The notes under the pieces were generated by a model that saw only the letters and a program-made list of their open reading frames with translations, had not been told where the DNA came from and searched no databases. 64,000 nucleotides of DNA from Paracyclopina nana (Eukaryota; Arthropoda; Copepoda; Cyclopoida; Cyclopettidae): contig JAGUCH010000003.1 of NCBI GenBank assembly GCA_019096065.1, forward strand, positions 2,914,001 to 2,978,000, written 5' to 3'. This document shows, in pieces, positions 1 through 11,327 of this stretch (the stretch's first letter is position 1; each line of letters begins with the position of its first letter). Both the position numbers and the translations under genes were made by a program.

Positions 1-1859
1 ATTCCCATTTTTAAAAAACCATATTTGGCACTATATATATGATCAAGATTTTGCCATATATTGAAAAAGTGTACTTTAGACGTTTCTAGCAAGCTGGCAT
101 CTCTCTTTCTGGCCGTGAATATGAGTTGCAGAATAAACACACATTCTGACGTGAATGATAGGAGCACACATTTAGCGCGATGCAGGAGCTTGGCCATACT
201 AGTACACTATTATGCTGACTTTTTGCTTGCTCGCTCAGCGTGATCACGTTTGGCATTTCTTAAAAGCTACTAAAACAAGCAAAACATTTTGGGTTTCCCG
301 TCACTTTGAGCCAGGATGCTGTCAGTCAATGTGTCAGCGCAATCGCTGCCAAAAGCGCTTACCAAATCGTGTGTATTTCAGCGGTGGTGAATTAATGCTC
401 AGCACCCACGTGCCAAATTGCGACAGTCTCATGTCAGCGGCAATTGCATGTGGCCGATGAAGTCATCCTGTCACACTTAGTAGCAGTGGGGTCAAAAAGC
501 GAGCTTAATTCTTAGGTGAGACTTGAGCGAGACATGTGCTCAAACTGCAAGCGTTTCTATAGTGTTGCTGCCATGCGCTTCGCGGAAAATCGCGCACTTG
601 CTTTGCCGCGTAGCTATGCGGCTTCTATACTAAATGCGCGCATGCTAGTATATACTATACTATATAGAAGAGCAGGAGAGGCTAGCGCACCTTTTCAGAT
701 GCTAGAGATTCTTGCTCGAGATAAAGCCAAAACATTGCAGCGAGTTTGGCTTGAGCTGCTGACCCCTTCGCCCATGATGATGTTAAAATCCACCAAAGAG
801 GAGAAAATCCTGACACCTGCGCATGCGTTGCCGTAACGCATATATGTGGTGCACCTCTCTGAAATGCAAAAGATGCCTTTAGCCAACAACAGTTAGAAGC
901 AAAAAATTCCCACGAGACAGCCCGAAATGAACACCTGGAAGCAACTCGCGTTGGACTTTCTAATAATTTCTGCATTGGCAATGCTACATAGCTTGCATAC
1001 ACAAATTCACGAGAGCTCCTCTACCTTTTTCTTTCACAATTTATGGCCAAAAGCCAACTGCCATGTTTTAGCAAATGATGTCCGGCACTGCTCTACAAGC
1101 GTGTATTTTTGTGATCGTCGCTGACTCTAGTGCAACGACGGGTTAATCCTCGTCTAGCCATTCTTTTCCTGTTCCTAATTGGCCGCATAATTGGTGAAGT
1201 TCTTCCTTTCATCGAAAGTGACAGCGGTGAAATGCTCCTCTTTTTCCAAATGGCAATTTGAGACAGGATGAGGTCAGCAGCAACACTAGCTCATCACTTT
1301 TACACACATTCTTTTGTTTTTGCAGCAGCAGCAGCCCACAAATACTACATATGAGGCCAAGGCAGGCAAAAATAAGGTGGCAACGACTAATTGAATCTCG
1401 AATTCTCAAATGGCAAATCCACCTTTCATCGCATTTTTTCTCAAGCGAGGCTCACCAAGTAATTTTTTTTTGGGGGGGAAAGGGATTACTGCTATGTAGG
1501 CTTGAAATGTCACGAACAAGATCGAAAGTCATTTGTGCAAATTCTTCTTCATCCCCTTGCCTACTTAAGCTGCGACCCAAAGCTCGTCCGATGATGCTAA
1601 TCTAGTTCAGCACCATGATGCGGTTAGCTAAAACAAACTGAAGACTGCAGAAGAAGAAGCGCGGAGAAAGTTTTTGCAACAACTCTCAACTGACTTACTT
1701 GTTGTTCTCACCCCTCCCAGTCTATTTAAGAGAGAAATGAAATGATCTTGCAGGGAGCAAGCTAAAGACCTTGTCTTATGTAGAGAACGGTCATGTTATG
1801 TAACTTTCAGTTGCATAATAAGCAACTTTATCGGATTAGAGCGCAATATTAGTACCAAA
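1..1859. other. Intergenic, no gene recognised
   Basis: I see no coding region with plausible splice sites or a recognisable domain here. The open frames present are short and overlap on both strands. The stretch is moderately AT-rich with small GC-rich patches and a CAG-rich spot near 1,322-1,335. No tRNA or other RNA gene was seen. Confidence 0.5.
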
Positions 1860-2191
1860 AGGGCGGTCTCATATTCTTCAATTGGGCAAGGTAGGTGAGG
1901 GTAGGCAGGTGGGGAGGTGGGTAACCTAGTAGCTTAGTGAACCAGTTAGTATGCAGGCAAGTTAAGTCAATTTGACTCAGAAATCACGAGTGGACATTTT
2001 GTGTAGTAGCAGCTTTTTGTTATGCTTAAAAAATTGACTAAACTTGCCTGCACTAACTGGTTCACTAAGCTACCAGGTTACCCACCTACCCACCTGCCTA
2101 CCCTCACCTGCTTACCCTCACCTACCTACCCTAGGTAGGTGGGAGGGTGAGTCCACCTACCTTGCCCAATTGAAGAATATGAGACCGCCCT
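1860..2191. mobile_element. Foldback MITE with ~110-bp inverted arms
   Basis: The sequence begins AGGGCGGTCTCATATTC and ends with its reverse complement GAATATGAGACCGCCCT. The two arms remain complementary inward for about 110 bp, through a GGTAGGTG-rich part and a GGTTCACTAAGCTACC part, around a loop near 1,975-2,030. The right arm carries about 60 extra bases of CACCTACC-type repeats. It has no coding capacity. Both sides are flanked by AAA, too little to prove a target duplication. A non-autonomous DNA transposon is the natural reading; the superfamily is not determined. Confidence 0.8.
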
Positions 2192-2886
2192 AAAGGCTGA
2201 TGCTTGTTGCACCATCTATTTTTTAATCCAGTCCTTTGAAGCCTGAAAATTAACGGATTGAGAGTTTGTTTAATTTTCAGCGTGTTTTTTACTTTTAAAT
2301 CTCTGAAGGCTATTTTTAATATTAATATGGTAGAGCTTTTATGTCTTCAGGAGGAGTTCCATCTTTTGGCCTCTGCCTAAAATATGTGGCAGATTTGTTG
2401 AAGAAGAATGCATCGAAGCTTGATTGACGCTTCTCTGCGCGTTATGTGCTCTAGTGGAAATGACACAATTGCGTTCCCCTTGTCAGAAATCCTCCCCGCA
2501 AAAAGCAACTGCCTTGATGAAGTCGGTCATAGCGTGCAAGACAAATGAGTCATAAAGTAATTTGCAACTTTGGCGAGAAAAACTTCAGCCAATGAATTAA
2601 AAGCAGCTAGGCCAATAAATTACCTCATTGGATTTGCTGCACAAACTGACCTGAGAATTGGCTCGCAATTTGTCTTTCGTACATCCTCTAGAATTCCAGG
2701 ACAAAATGGGGTAGTGCACCAGATCGAGGGTAAGCCATTTGAAAAAGTGATGGGCAAATTATGCAAAAATTGACAACAGCCCTCTGTTGTTCCTCATTTC
2801 GAGCAAGACAGTAATTGAGTGGACAGAAATGCAGTATATAATAGATTCCATCATGCTCAAGGCTGCTGGGTCAAAATAAGCCATTG
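2192..2886. other. Intergenic spacer between two MITEs
   Basis: No gene is supported. One open frame of 67 codons (2,570-2,773) has no recognisable similarity and no clear start context. Confidence 0.5.
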
Positions 2887-3333
2887 CACAGTGGGTCAAA
2901 AAGCCATTTTCACGCGCACGAGAAAATCCGCCAAATCGCCCGAATTCTCATTTAACCACCAATTTTCAAATTCTAATTGGGTTGACTTCTAGGCAATGAA
3001 AAGAGCCAAAAATGGTTTGAATTGACAGATACATATTCAAATTTGACTTCGAAATCAAACTTTGCCTGAAAAAGTGTTCAGCAAGAAAAATGGTAGAATA
3101 GCCATTTTTGGCCATTTTGGGCATCCATAACTTTTGATTGGAATCGAATTGAATTGTTCTTTTATGACTGAGAGGTCAATCAGACCCCATTTAATGATTA
3201 TTCATCAAAATTGGCTGCGAAAATTTGCGGACTTGGGAGCTCAGAATGTTAGTTTTTAGCTTACGGCCCTATGAAAATTGACTCCTACGAGTTTTTTCCC
3301 GTGCGCGTCCAGAAGGCATTTTGAGCCACTGTG
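2887..3333. mobile_element. 447-bp TIR element (MITE-A)
   Basis: The left end reads CACAGTGGGTCAAAAAGCC and the right end is its near reverse complement (TTTTGAGCCACTGTG). The similarity continues inward through ACGCGCACGAGAAAA. The pentamer CATTG directly flanks both ends (2,882-2,886 and 3,334-3,338), consistent with a target-site duplication, although one base of ambiguity exists at the edge. It has no coding capacity. Pieces of the same family recur at 23,751 (end only), 55,403-55,467 and 61,494-61,575, so it is a dispersed repeat in this genome. Confidence 0.85.
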
Positions 3334-6300
3334 CATTGCTTTTTATGGCTGTGCATTCCGAATGGAAAGCTCTCTCATCGTTTAAAATCTGCGAAAATAT
3401 CGCCACCAATTTTCTATCAAAAATACCGTAGCTTGACGCATCAGTTGTAGTGGTCTAGTGGCTTGATTTCAATTTAAGATAACACCAAACAAAGCAAGCT
3501 GAGCTGCTACACTGCTGGCAACAACACTGATTATAATGAGGTGATTTACGCTTGGCACCCCAAAATCTCCAAGAAGAAGCAGTAGTGAGATAGTAAATAA
3601 ACCACCACCCACACTCAGTTTACACCTGGGTCAGGATTTGCTGAAAACGAGCTCAGACAGCAAAAAGTGCACTAGATTAATAGACGCTCCATTTCATCTC
3701 ACGAGTTTAAGTTACATGACCTTTTGCACATAGTATGCTTAATTATCTTAATTTAATCTCATATTTTTTTTTGGCTGTGAACATTTGCAATTATTGGGGA
3801 AAAGACCACTTTGCCTAATTTGAAAATGAGTGAGAGACGAACTTGGGGCAAAATGATGATGGTTTTTTCTCACTGTGCTCAATGTATAGGTGTAAATGGT
3901 CCAAATTTGGGTTTCTTTGCAATTTTGAGCACCCTGGTGCGATCCCAATGATGGTGTTGATGTTCTTGGACACTTTCTTTATTTGGGCATATTATTCTTT
4001 GAGATGAGCAGGCCATAAGTTGCATCCAGCATGGACGAAAAGCGATTTTCACCAACAAAGCTGGGACTTATAAAGCAATCTTCAACTTTAATAACATTAC
4101 TTGAGCTAGAACGTTTTGACATAATGTGTTTGCATCACCTTTAGCCACTGTGCGCTCGTAACTTGCAAATTAGCTGCCCACAACTAAAATAACCAACTTT
4201 ACAACGTACGCTGTGAAAGTTTTTCAACATAAAATTGAAAGCACCTTTAAAAAGGCAAAATAGCACAAAAGTGGGACTGGCCACGTAAAAGAGCTCTCAG
4301 CCTTTTAGACATGAGCACAAAAGAGGAGTGTTTTTTATTTGGAACTTCACATATATACGTATAGGCCTTATTTATGGTCTAATTAAGAAATTGCTAATGA
4401 CTATTCAACACCTACACGCATATGGCTGCATTGTCATAAATAATTTTGACCATTGTGCCATCCTTTTTCACATCCCTGATTTGGAATGAAAAAATGCACG
4501 CGGGGGACTACAAATGAGCTTTTTCTTGCCATACTTGCTACAAATGGGTGCATAACTCACAGCGCATTATTGCAGGCCCATTATTGCTGCAGCATCGAAG
4601 ATTGCCCATTAATTTCGAGATTTTTGCACTGAGAGAGCCTTAATCCTGCAAAATCCTTGCAAATGCATCACTAGCTAGGAAAGCACTTCAAGTTCTCTTT
4701 TCACTCTCAAATTAGTAGGAGAAAGAGGGCGGCTGACAGTAGAAGGCGTTTGTATACAAATATAGAGCTTTGCAAATTATTTTCTGTGGGCTGAAATTGA
4801 GGCTTCCAAAGAAGCTCTGATTGAGGTTTCACACTGTGGCGGCACGAAAATGGCTATCTAAAAAATCTGCTCATTAGACTTATTGATTTAATTAACCAAA
4901 GTGCAATTTCACTAATATTGCAGTTTCATAGTCAATGGAGTAAAAAAAACCTGAGCACGTGTGTGTTTTTTTTGCAACACTACTCATTATTTGGGCCTTG
5001 ATGGCCAATGCCAATTTTTTTTCAGATACATCTGGTGTTGCCCCTATATAACATGTCCATAAATGGTTGTCTTTAATATTTTCTCAAACTCACTTGGCTT
5101 TTGTCAGGAACAACAATTAAGATACTCTATCACACATTCATCTGTCACACACGAGCTTTGGAAATTGATAGCAGATCTCTCCCTACATATACGTAGAATA
5201 AACGCTGCTTATCAGGCCTTGAATTCTGTGCTGAAAGTTTGACTCTACTTTTATGGATGACAACAATATACACTCTTAATTGTTGGCTTGCACAAGGAAA
5301 GGCAATTTCAAGTAGTGCTGAGCTCTTTATCCATGAGAAGCAATTTAGGGGCTGTAAACAAGATGCAGATTTGTAGCTACTAATATTAATGCGAGGCCAT
5401 TATTGAGGGAAGCAGCACAATTTTTTTCTTTGCAACAGCACGAGCAAATTCGTGTTATGCTATATGTGCAACTTTTTGCAGCAATTTCAAGCCAAAAGCT
5501 GATGCAAACTCCAAGGTATGGACTCATAAATTTTCTTGCTCCTTTCTGTAGCATCCCCTCGCAAATAGTATATGCTTAACTAAGGTAGTACACATTTTGG
5601 ATGTTACTTGTCAAAAGTGCCCAAATAGAGGGCCAGAGATTTCTGCGTATGCCATTTACATACAATCGCAACCACGCGAGCCTAAAAGGAAATCGAAGCT
5701 CTATAAATTGCAATAGCCTCCATTTTAAGGATTGGGCTGAGTTAATCTAATTATTATGAAACAAGGGGTCAAGTGGGAGAAAACATCTCGAAACTTTGAT
5801 CACATTCCATCTTTTTGGCATCATCACGATCGTCATTCAGCCCATTTAACACATGACATACATCTAGGATGACAAATCGACGTTACAGCCAACAACTGAG
5901 CAAAAAATCAACCACAGAGGGGCCCCTATGAAAAAAACTACTTTTGATTGTATGATTATTTTTTGCCTTTTCCCTATAACAACTTTACCTGCAAGAGTAT
6001 GCTTTACATGCTCATATATGTCCGCAAGTGCTGCATTGTTGCCATATAAGAATAATGAAAAATTGCGAATGAGGTGTAAACAAACTCTGCGAGAATTAGC
6101 CTTTCTACGTATTTTAGTAAATAATTGAAGCTTTTTGCATATTGCTGCCTGCAACAGAGTGTTGTGTTGTGGGGAAATCTGCGAGCTGCTTGGAGTTGGT
6201 CTTCAATGAGACATTGTAGCCAAGAGCACAACAGTGTAAACTACATGGCTCATGCCAAATATGGTCTGGTGTGTCTTTTCATTCCACCCCAAGCAAGCTC

Positions 6301-7408
6301 AAAAGAAACCAACCCCGCCGTCCAGATGCTTTAGATCCAGAGATCTATGGCTCAGATTTGTCCAGTTAGCCAGCCTCGCTCGCCTCCAGGGCTAATGATG
6401 AGCGTGCGCCTCGTTGCATTGCATGAAGATATGAAAATGAAGCTGGAAATTACTGAGGCCTGTGAAAAACTTGCTTTTTTAATAGCCTGCCTCCCATTTA
6501 AAGACATAAATCACTGGAGAAGGAATTTGCAAACGTGGCCTTAGTGCTTTAAATTGGCTATCAAGGCTCAGAGCCAATCAGCGTACCTCACCAGCAACAG
6601 AACTCAATTCAGCAGTGAATAAGCCAAATTAGGCAGAGCATTGCTCCATTATAGCTTGAAGGTGTTGAGACCAGTCTGCGAGCATTCTAGACATGACTCA
6701 TGATTTTTTGCTGGAAATGCCTTCGCTGAAAAAACCTCTTTGAGTGCTGCAATAACTTTTTCCCATAACGCTGTTAAGGAGCCACATAAAGAAAATCATT
6801 CAGTGCCATACTCGTTTTATGGCTCCGGGTGCAGCTACACATGTCCTGCGATATGAAATGGACGAGTTTGCCAAAGTATGATTTGAGCAAACATGTGAAC
6901 CAAATGTATGGTGATGAGTCACGATTCATCGAGCTCGAATTATACGCTTCGCATATCTAGGTAAAGATCGCTGCCAAACGTGGAATTGCCCACGTGCTTG
7001 GTTCAGAGGAACAAGATCTGATTAGTGCTGCCAAATAGACCCATTCTCAAAACTAACTGCTGACTTCAAAAATAATGGTGAGCCACACAAAAAATGAATA
7101 ATAATAACAATATTGATTTGCTACTTGACTATAAATCAGCCGAGGGTGTACCTGATTCGTTTTTTAAAAAATGATCTTCAGATTTCCCTGGGGGAATTTA
7201 TTCCAAGGCCAGAACAATAAAGTCGAGTTACCCACTGTGAGCTTCAAGATCAGCTCGATTTCATAGCAACATAGCTACAACATATGTGAATCTATTCCTC
7301 GAACATATGAAAAACTATTTATATTGCATCCTGTCAACCGAACTTGGTTATTTTTATATTGTTATGTATGTGTTTTTAACGAAACATTGTAAATATATAT
7401 AGGCCACT
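3334..7408. other. Intergenic, no gene recognised
   Basis: About 4 kb without a supported gene. Open frames are under 100 codons, overlap on both strands and show no domain. An AATAAA complement near 7,197-7,202 could serve as the poly(A) signal of SMC6, which ends at 7,409 on the minus strand, but I cannot confirm that. Confidence 0.45.
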
Positions 7409-10400
7409 TCAGAATGAGTACACATTCACTAAATTCCGGTTGCTTCGGATCTCTTCTGCGCGACTGTAATGAGTATTTTGAGGACTGATGAAAAAATACT
7501 GAAACTTTGTTCGCTTGGCCGTTTCGACCATCATTTGCTCGACGCCCTTGCGGGACTTTTCGTCCAGAAACACGTCCCACTCATCGAGGCCCCTGAACGG
7601 GCATTGGAGGTTATCCCAAAGGGCGTGAATGAGACAGACCAAGACTTTGGACTTTTCGCCACCAGACAGACTAGTCAGCTCCACATATTTGCTCCCTGAT
7701 CGAGGTGGAGCCACCTGAAGCTCTAGTTTTTTGGAAAAGTGGTTGAAAGAAGGCTTGCACGTGATGCCACTGCTCTTGGTTACATAGGACAGTGTTCGCT
7801 TGAACTCGCGTTCAGTGATTTCAATGACGCATTTCGTCGCATCAAATCGCGTCTGTTGGTTTTGGTCCAGAGTCTGAAAGCGAACTTTATCCACATTCAC
7901 GTTCGCCTCAAGGTTCGCGACTTCCACCTTCAGTGCCTTGATGACTTCATCAACTTGGTCCTCGCTCACGTGGAGCTCTTTGAATATCTCTGCTCTGTCC
8001 TTCAAATACTGCTTTTCCAACGCCTTTGACTCTTTCGCGCTGGGTATCACTTCAGAGTCCTGCAATTCTTTGCCGTTCGTCAGTTTCAGTGCTCGTTTTT
8101 GCTCCGACTGGTAATCGGATTCCAAGGCGTTGCAATCCCTAGAAAATTAAAATTGACTATGACTAATTGCTTCGCTAAAACTCTACAAGAAAGCCTTACT
8201 TTTCCAGTTCGATGAGGGACTTTTGGCGTTGGCTCATTTTCCCCATCTCGTTGGATATGTGATTTTCCAAGTTTTGAATGACACGACTGATTTCGATTTC
8301 CTTCCTCTCAAGAGCCACTTTCTTTTCTTCAAGGTTGGTCTTGGGCTTCTTAAACTTCTGATCAACTTGTTTGCGCAGAGCATCTATGTCTTCTTTCTTC
8401 TGCCTTCGCAAAGCAACCTTGGCATCGTAATCCGAGGACAACTCAGCCAAGCGTGACTTCTCCTTGGCAATAATGACCTTATTTTCAGATATGCTTTTGC
8501 CTTTGTCTTTGAGCTGGCTTTGCTCCGAGTGGAGTTGAGTCAATCGCTTTCGAATGTCCGTCACTTTTTTGTTCAAATTGTCGATTTGCTTCAGAATCTC
8601 ACAACGCTCCTCTGACTTTGCCACCCTCTCATTTTGAACGGCTTTCAGTTCACTTTCTTTGACACGAATTTCCTCTTCGAGCTCTCTCATCCGCTCGGTA
8701 ATCTGGCCCGTAGCGTCTTGACCAGTCAGTAGCAGATTTTTGGCAAATCGTGGCTTCTCAATGTAATATGAAGAGTAGTTTCCAAGCGTTGGCGGGAAGT
8801 AAGTGAAATAGTTGTACGAGATCGCTCTGCGAGCATTTTTTGGCACAGTCTCTCTCGAGGAGAACAATTCTTGGGCTTTTTTGCACGTCGTGACAATCAC
8901 AGTTTCGCAATTCCTGTTGTCAATCACAATGTTGAAAACATCGTCGTTGTCAATCTTGAGAAAGTCTAATAGCACTGGCGCATCTGGGGTGGAGACAACC
9001 TGATTTCTACGTACATCGTACCTTCCTTTCACCCTGAAAAATTGTAAGGAATTAATTAAGAGACAGAGGTAAAAAGGAATGTACATTTGCTAACAACAAT
9101 TTTTATAAGCCCGTTTCTCCTTTCTTGTTCAATCTAGCGATTACCTTATCAATTCAAATAACTTAGTTGTCAGAATTTTAGAATGGGTCAATGCAGTACA
9201 TTCCTTCAGAAAAATGACCCATCAGATAGACAGGATTTTATAAAGAATTAATGGCGTTTGGGATTTCATCGTTTGGAATTCCGTAAAAAGATGCTGTTGC
9301 TGCAAAGACCAGTAGACTATTGGATCTATACGGATGCCTACGAGCATCTTAGATTAAAATATCACGACTTTGAGGAAATATTTCAGCGCTAAGATTTTGG
9401 GGGAGCAAGCTTGAGAGAGAGCGACTTACAGCTTTTTGTCCAAATTGTACACATCAGGTGGACCAGAACCGTCGAAATGCTTCCTGGCTAGCTCGTAAAA
9501 GAGCTCACGGTCCTTCACATTAGCAGTGATGAAGCTTTTAAGGAACCTATCGCCCAACACAACTTGGATGAGATTTGCGGCCTCTTTGTGGGTGCAAAAC
9601 TCCTTGTTGAGAGCGATATGTCGGCCAATCGGTCCAATGGGCTTAACAGTGAACCTGTTGGCATTTCGGTCAATGTCTCTCACAAGATTCACCATATCCC
9701 TTCCGTACACTGACAAGTCATCATTTGCATTTCTCGCTGCATTAAGGTCATGGTGTAAGCCCTCGCGTAGATCATTGAGGTGAGCTATTGCCGCCTTAAT
9801 TTTGTCTTGCTTACTGTCGAAGGTTTTCATTTCTGCATTAATGAGGTCTCGCTTGTCGCCAAATTGGCTAATTTCCTTTTTCAACTCGTCTTCCTCCTTA
9901 ACCAACTGCTCAAGCTCCCGCACAATGTTTTCCAAATTGGAGGTTTGGTTGTTGTTGGCCTTATTCAAAGCTGAATTCCTGATTTCGTTTTCACAGTACT
10001 TGATTGTCCTCGACACATTGTTCTTGTCATTGCTCAATTGCTGGACATTCTTGTCCAGTTCCTCTACCTGTTGATTCAGAGTACTTTCTGCCTCGATTGA
10101 TGCCTCGATTTCCTTATTGTGTCGGGATATCTCATCAATGACAATGGCAAGGTCTTGCTGGATCTTTTGCTTTTCCCTATTATTCACGCTAAGTTCTTCT
10201 TTTTTGTTGGAAATTTCATCCACGAAGCAGCCGATTGTCTTTTTCAAGTCCTCCGCTTCTTTCCTCTTTTTGTCGAGTCGTGGCTTCAATTCCTTGTTAA
10301 TTCGTCCCCATGCCATCCGACCTTGCAAATCGCTCCTCTTTTCCTCCACAGAGCCATAGTGATCTTCCAATCTGTTGATGGTGAAATTAGACTGACATTT

Positions 10401-11327
10401 CAAAAACACCTTGACTTAACTGCTACCTTTTCAGTTGAGCACGCTTAGCACTTAATTTCTCCTCGTCCTTCTTTAGGGCTTCTTCGAAATTAAGGATTTG
10501 CTGAATGGTCGACTTGGAGGTTCTCCTGACGTTCATGAGCATTGAGCCATTCTCGAAGAACGTGTACAACGACTTGGGATCGGTTTTCTGAAAAAAGCTT
10601 TTCGCCTCCTCTTGTTGTAAGATGATCAAAGGATTGCTGACTTCAATCCCAAAATGCTCAAAGATGCGACTTTTTCATCGGTAGCTGCACCTGCAAGTAT
10701 TGAAAGCAAACATGAAGTCCGCATTTTAGCAATTTCCATATGCGAGGTATACTTACGCCCTGAAAAGAGGTCATTGCCAGCCTCATTTTTTATGGTGAAA
10801 GAAGCACCTGCACTTGCACTTATAATGCGTTCAAAAATGATTTTTCGCCATAACGATCAGGCTTGTAGGCATCATTGCCTCCATTGAACACATGAATGCG
10901 AATTTCGGCTTTTGAGCAACCTGTCCTGACAAACTGTTTCAGATTGCTGCCTCTCTTGGTGTCAGAGGCTTTCCCACCTTAAAAATGACAACACAATTTA
11001 TGGAAAGGCCATTTATTGAGCTCTTTTGTGAATCTTTGAATTACCTAGGCCAATAACAATGGCTTGCAGCACACTGCTTTTTCCAGACCCATTTCTGCCA
11101 GTGAGAAGATTCACGCGAGGGCCTGGTGAATAATCCAGTTTTTGGTGAACCATAAAGTTTTCCAGTTGAATTCTTTCGATTGTGCCGGCTTTGCGGTCGA
11201 ACATTTCGGCCTCAACCGATGGTAAGGAGATGGAGTAATCTTCAAGATTTGTAATGGACTTTTTGGCTTTTTTGACAGGCACAAATATTTCGGGCTCTCC
11301 ATGATATCGACGTTTATCCGGAGGCAT
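7409..11327 (-). CDS. SMC6: Structural maintenance of chromosomes protein 6
   Basis: SMC6 is the ATPase core partner of SMC5 in the nuclear SMC5/6 complex, which acts in homologous recombination repair and replication-fork stability. I read six exons: 11327-11045, 10977-10757, 10690-10427, 10371-9430, 9033-8200 and 8138-7409, all with GT-AG borders. Walker A (GRNGSGKSS) is near residue 77, preceded by the SMC6-type IQLENFMVHQ. Long coiled coils flank a hinge. The C-terminal signature LSGGEKS (about residue 1,005) and Walker B PFRGLDEWDVFLDE are of SMC6 type, not SMC5. The frame breaks twice, at A5 runs (plus-strand T5 at 10841-10845 and 10671-10675). One extra base at each restores conserved SMC6 sequence and gives 1,092 codons. 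The start at 11327 has a good context (AAAATGCC); an in-frame upstream ATG at 11375 would add 16 residues. Confidence 0.93.

Noticed and set aside
7409-11327. SMC5 instead of SMC6
   Set aside because: The C-terminal PFRGLDEWDVFLDE and the N-terminal FMVHQKL patterns are those of SMC6; SMC5 has a different Walker B context.
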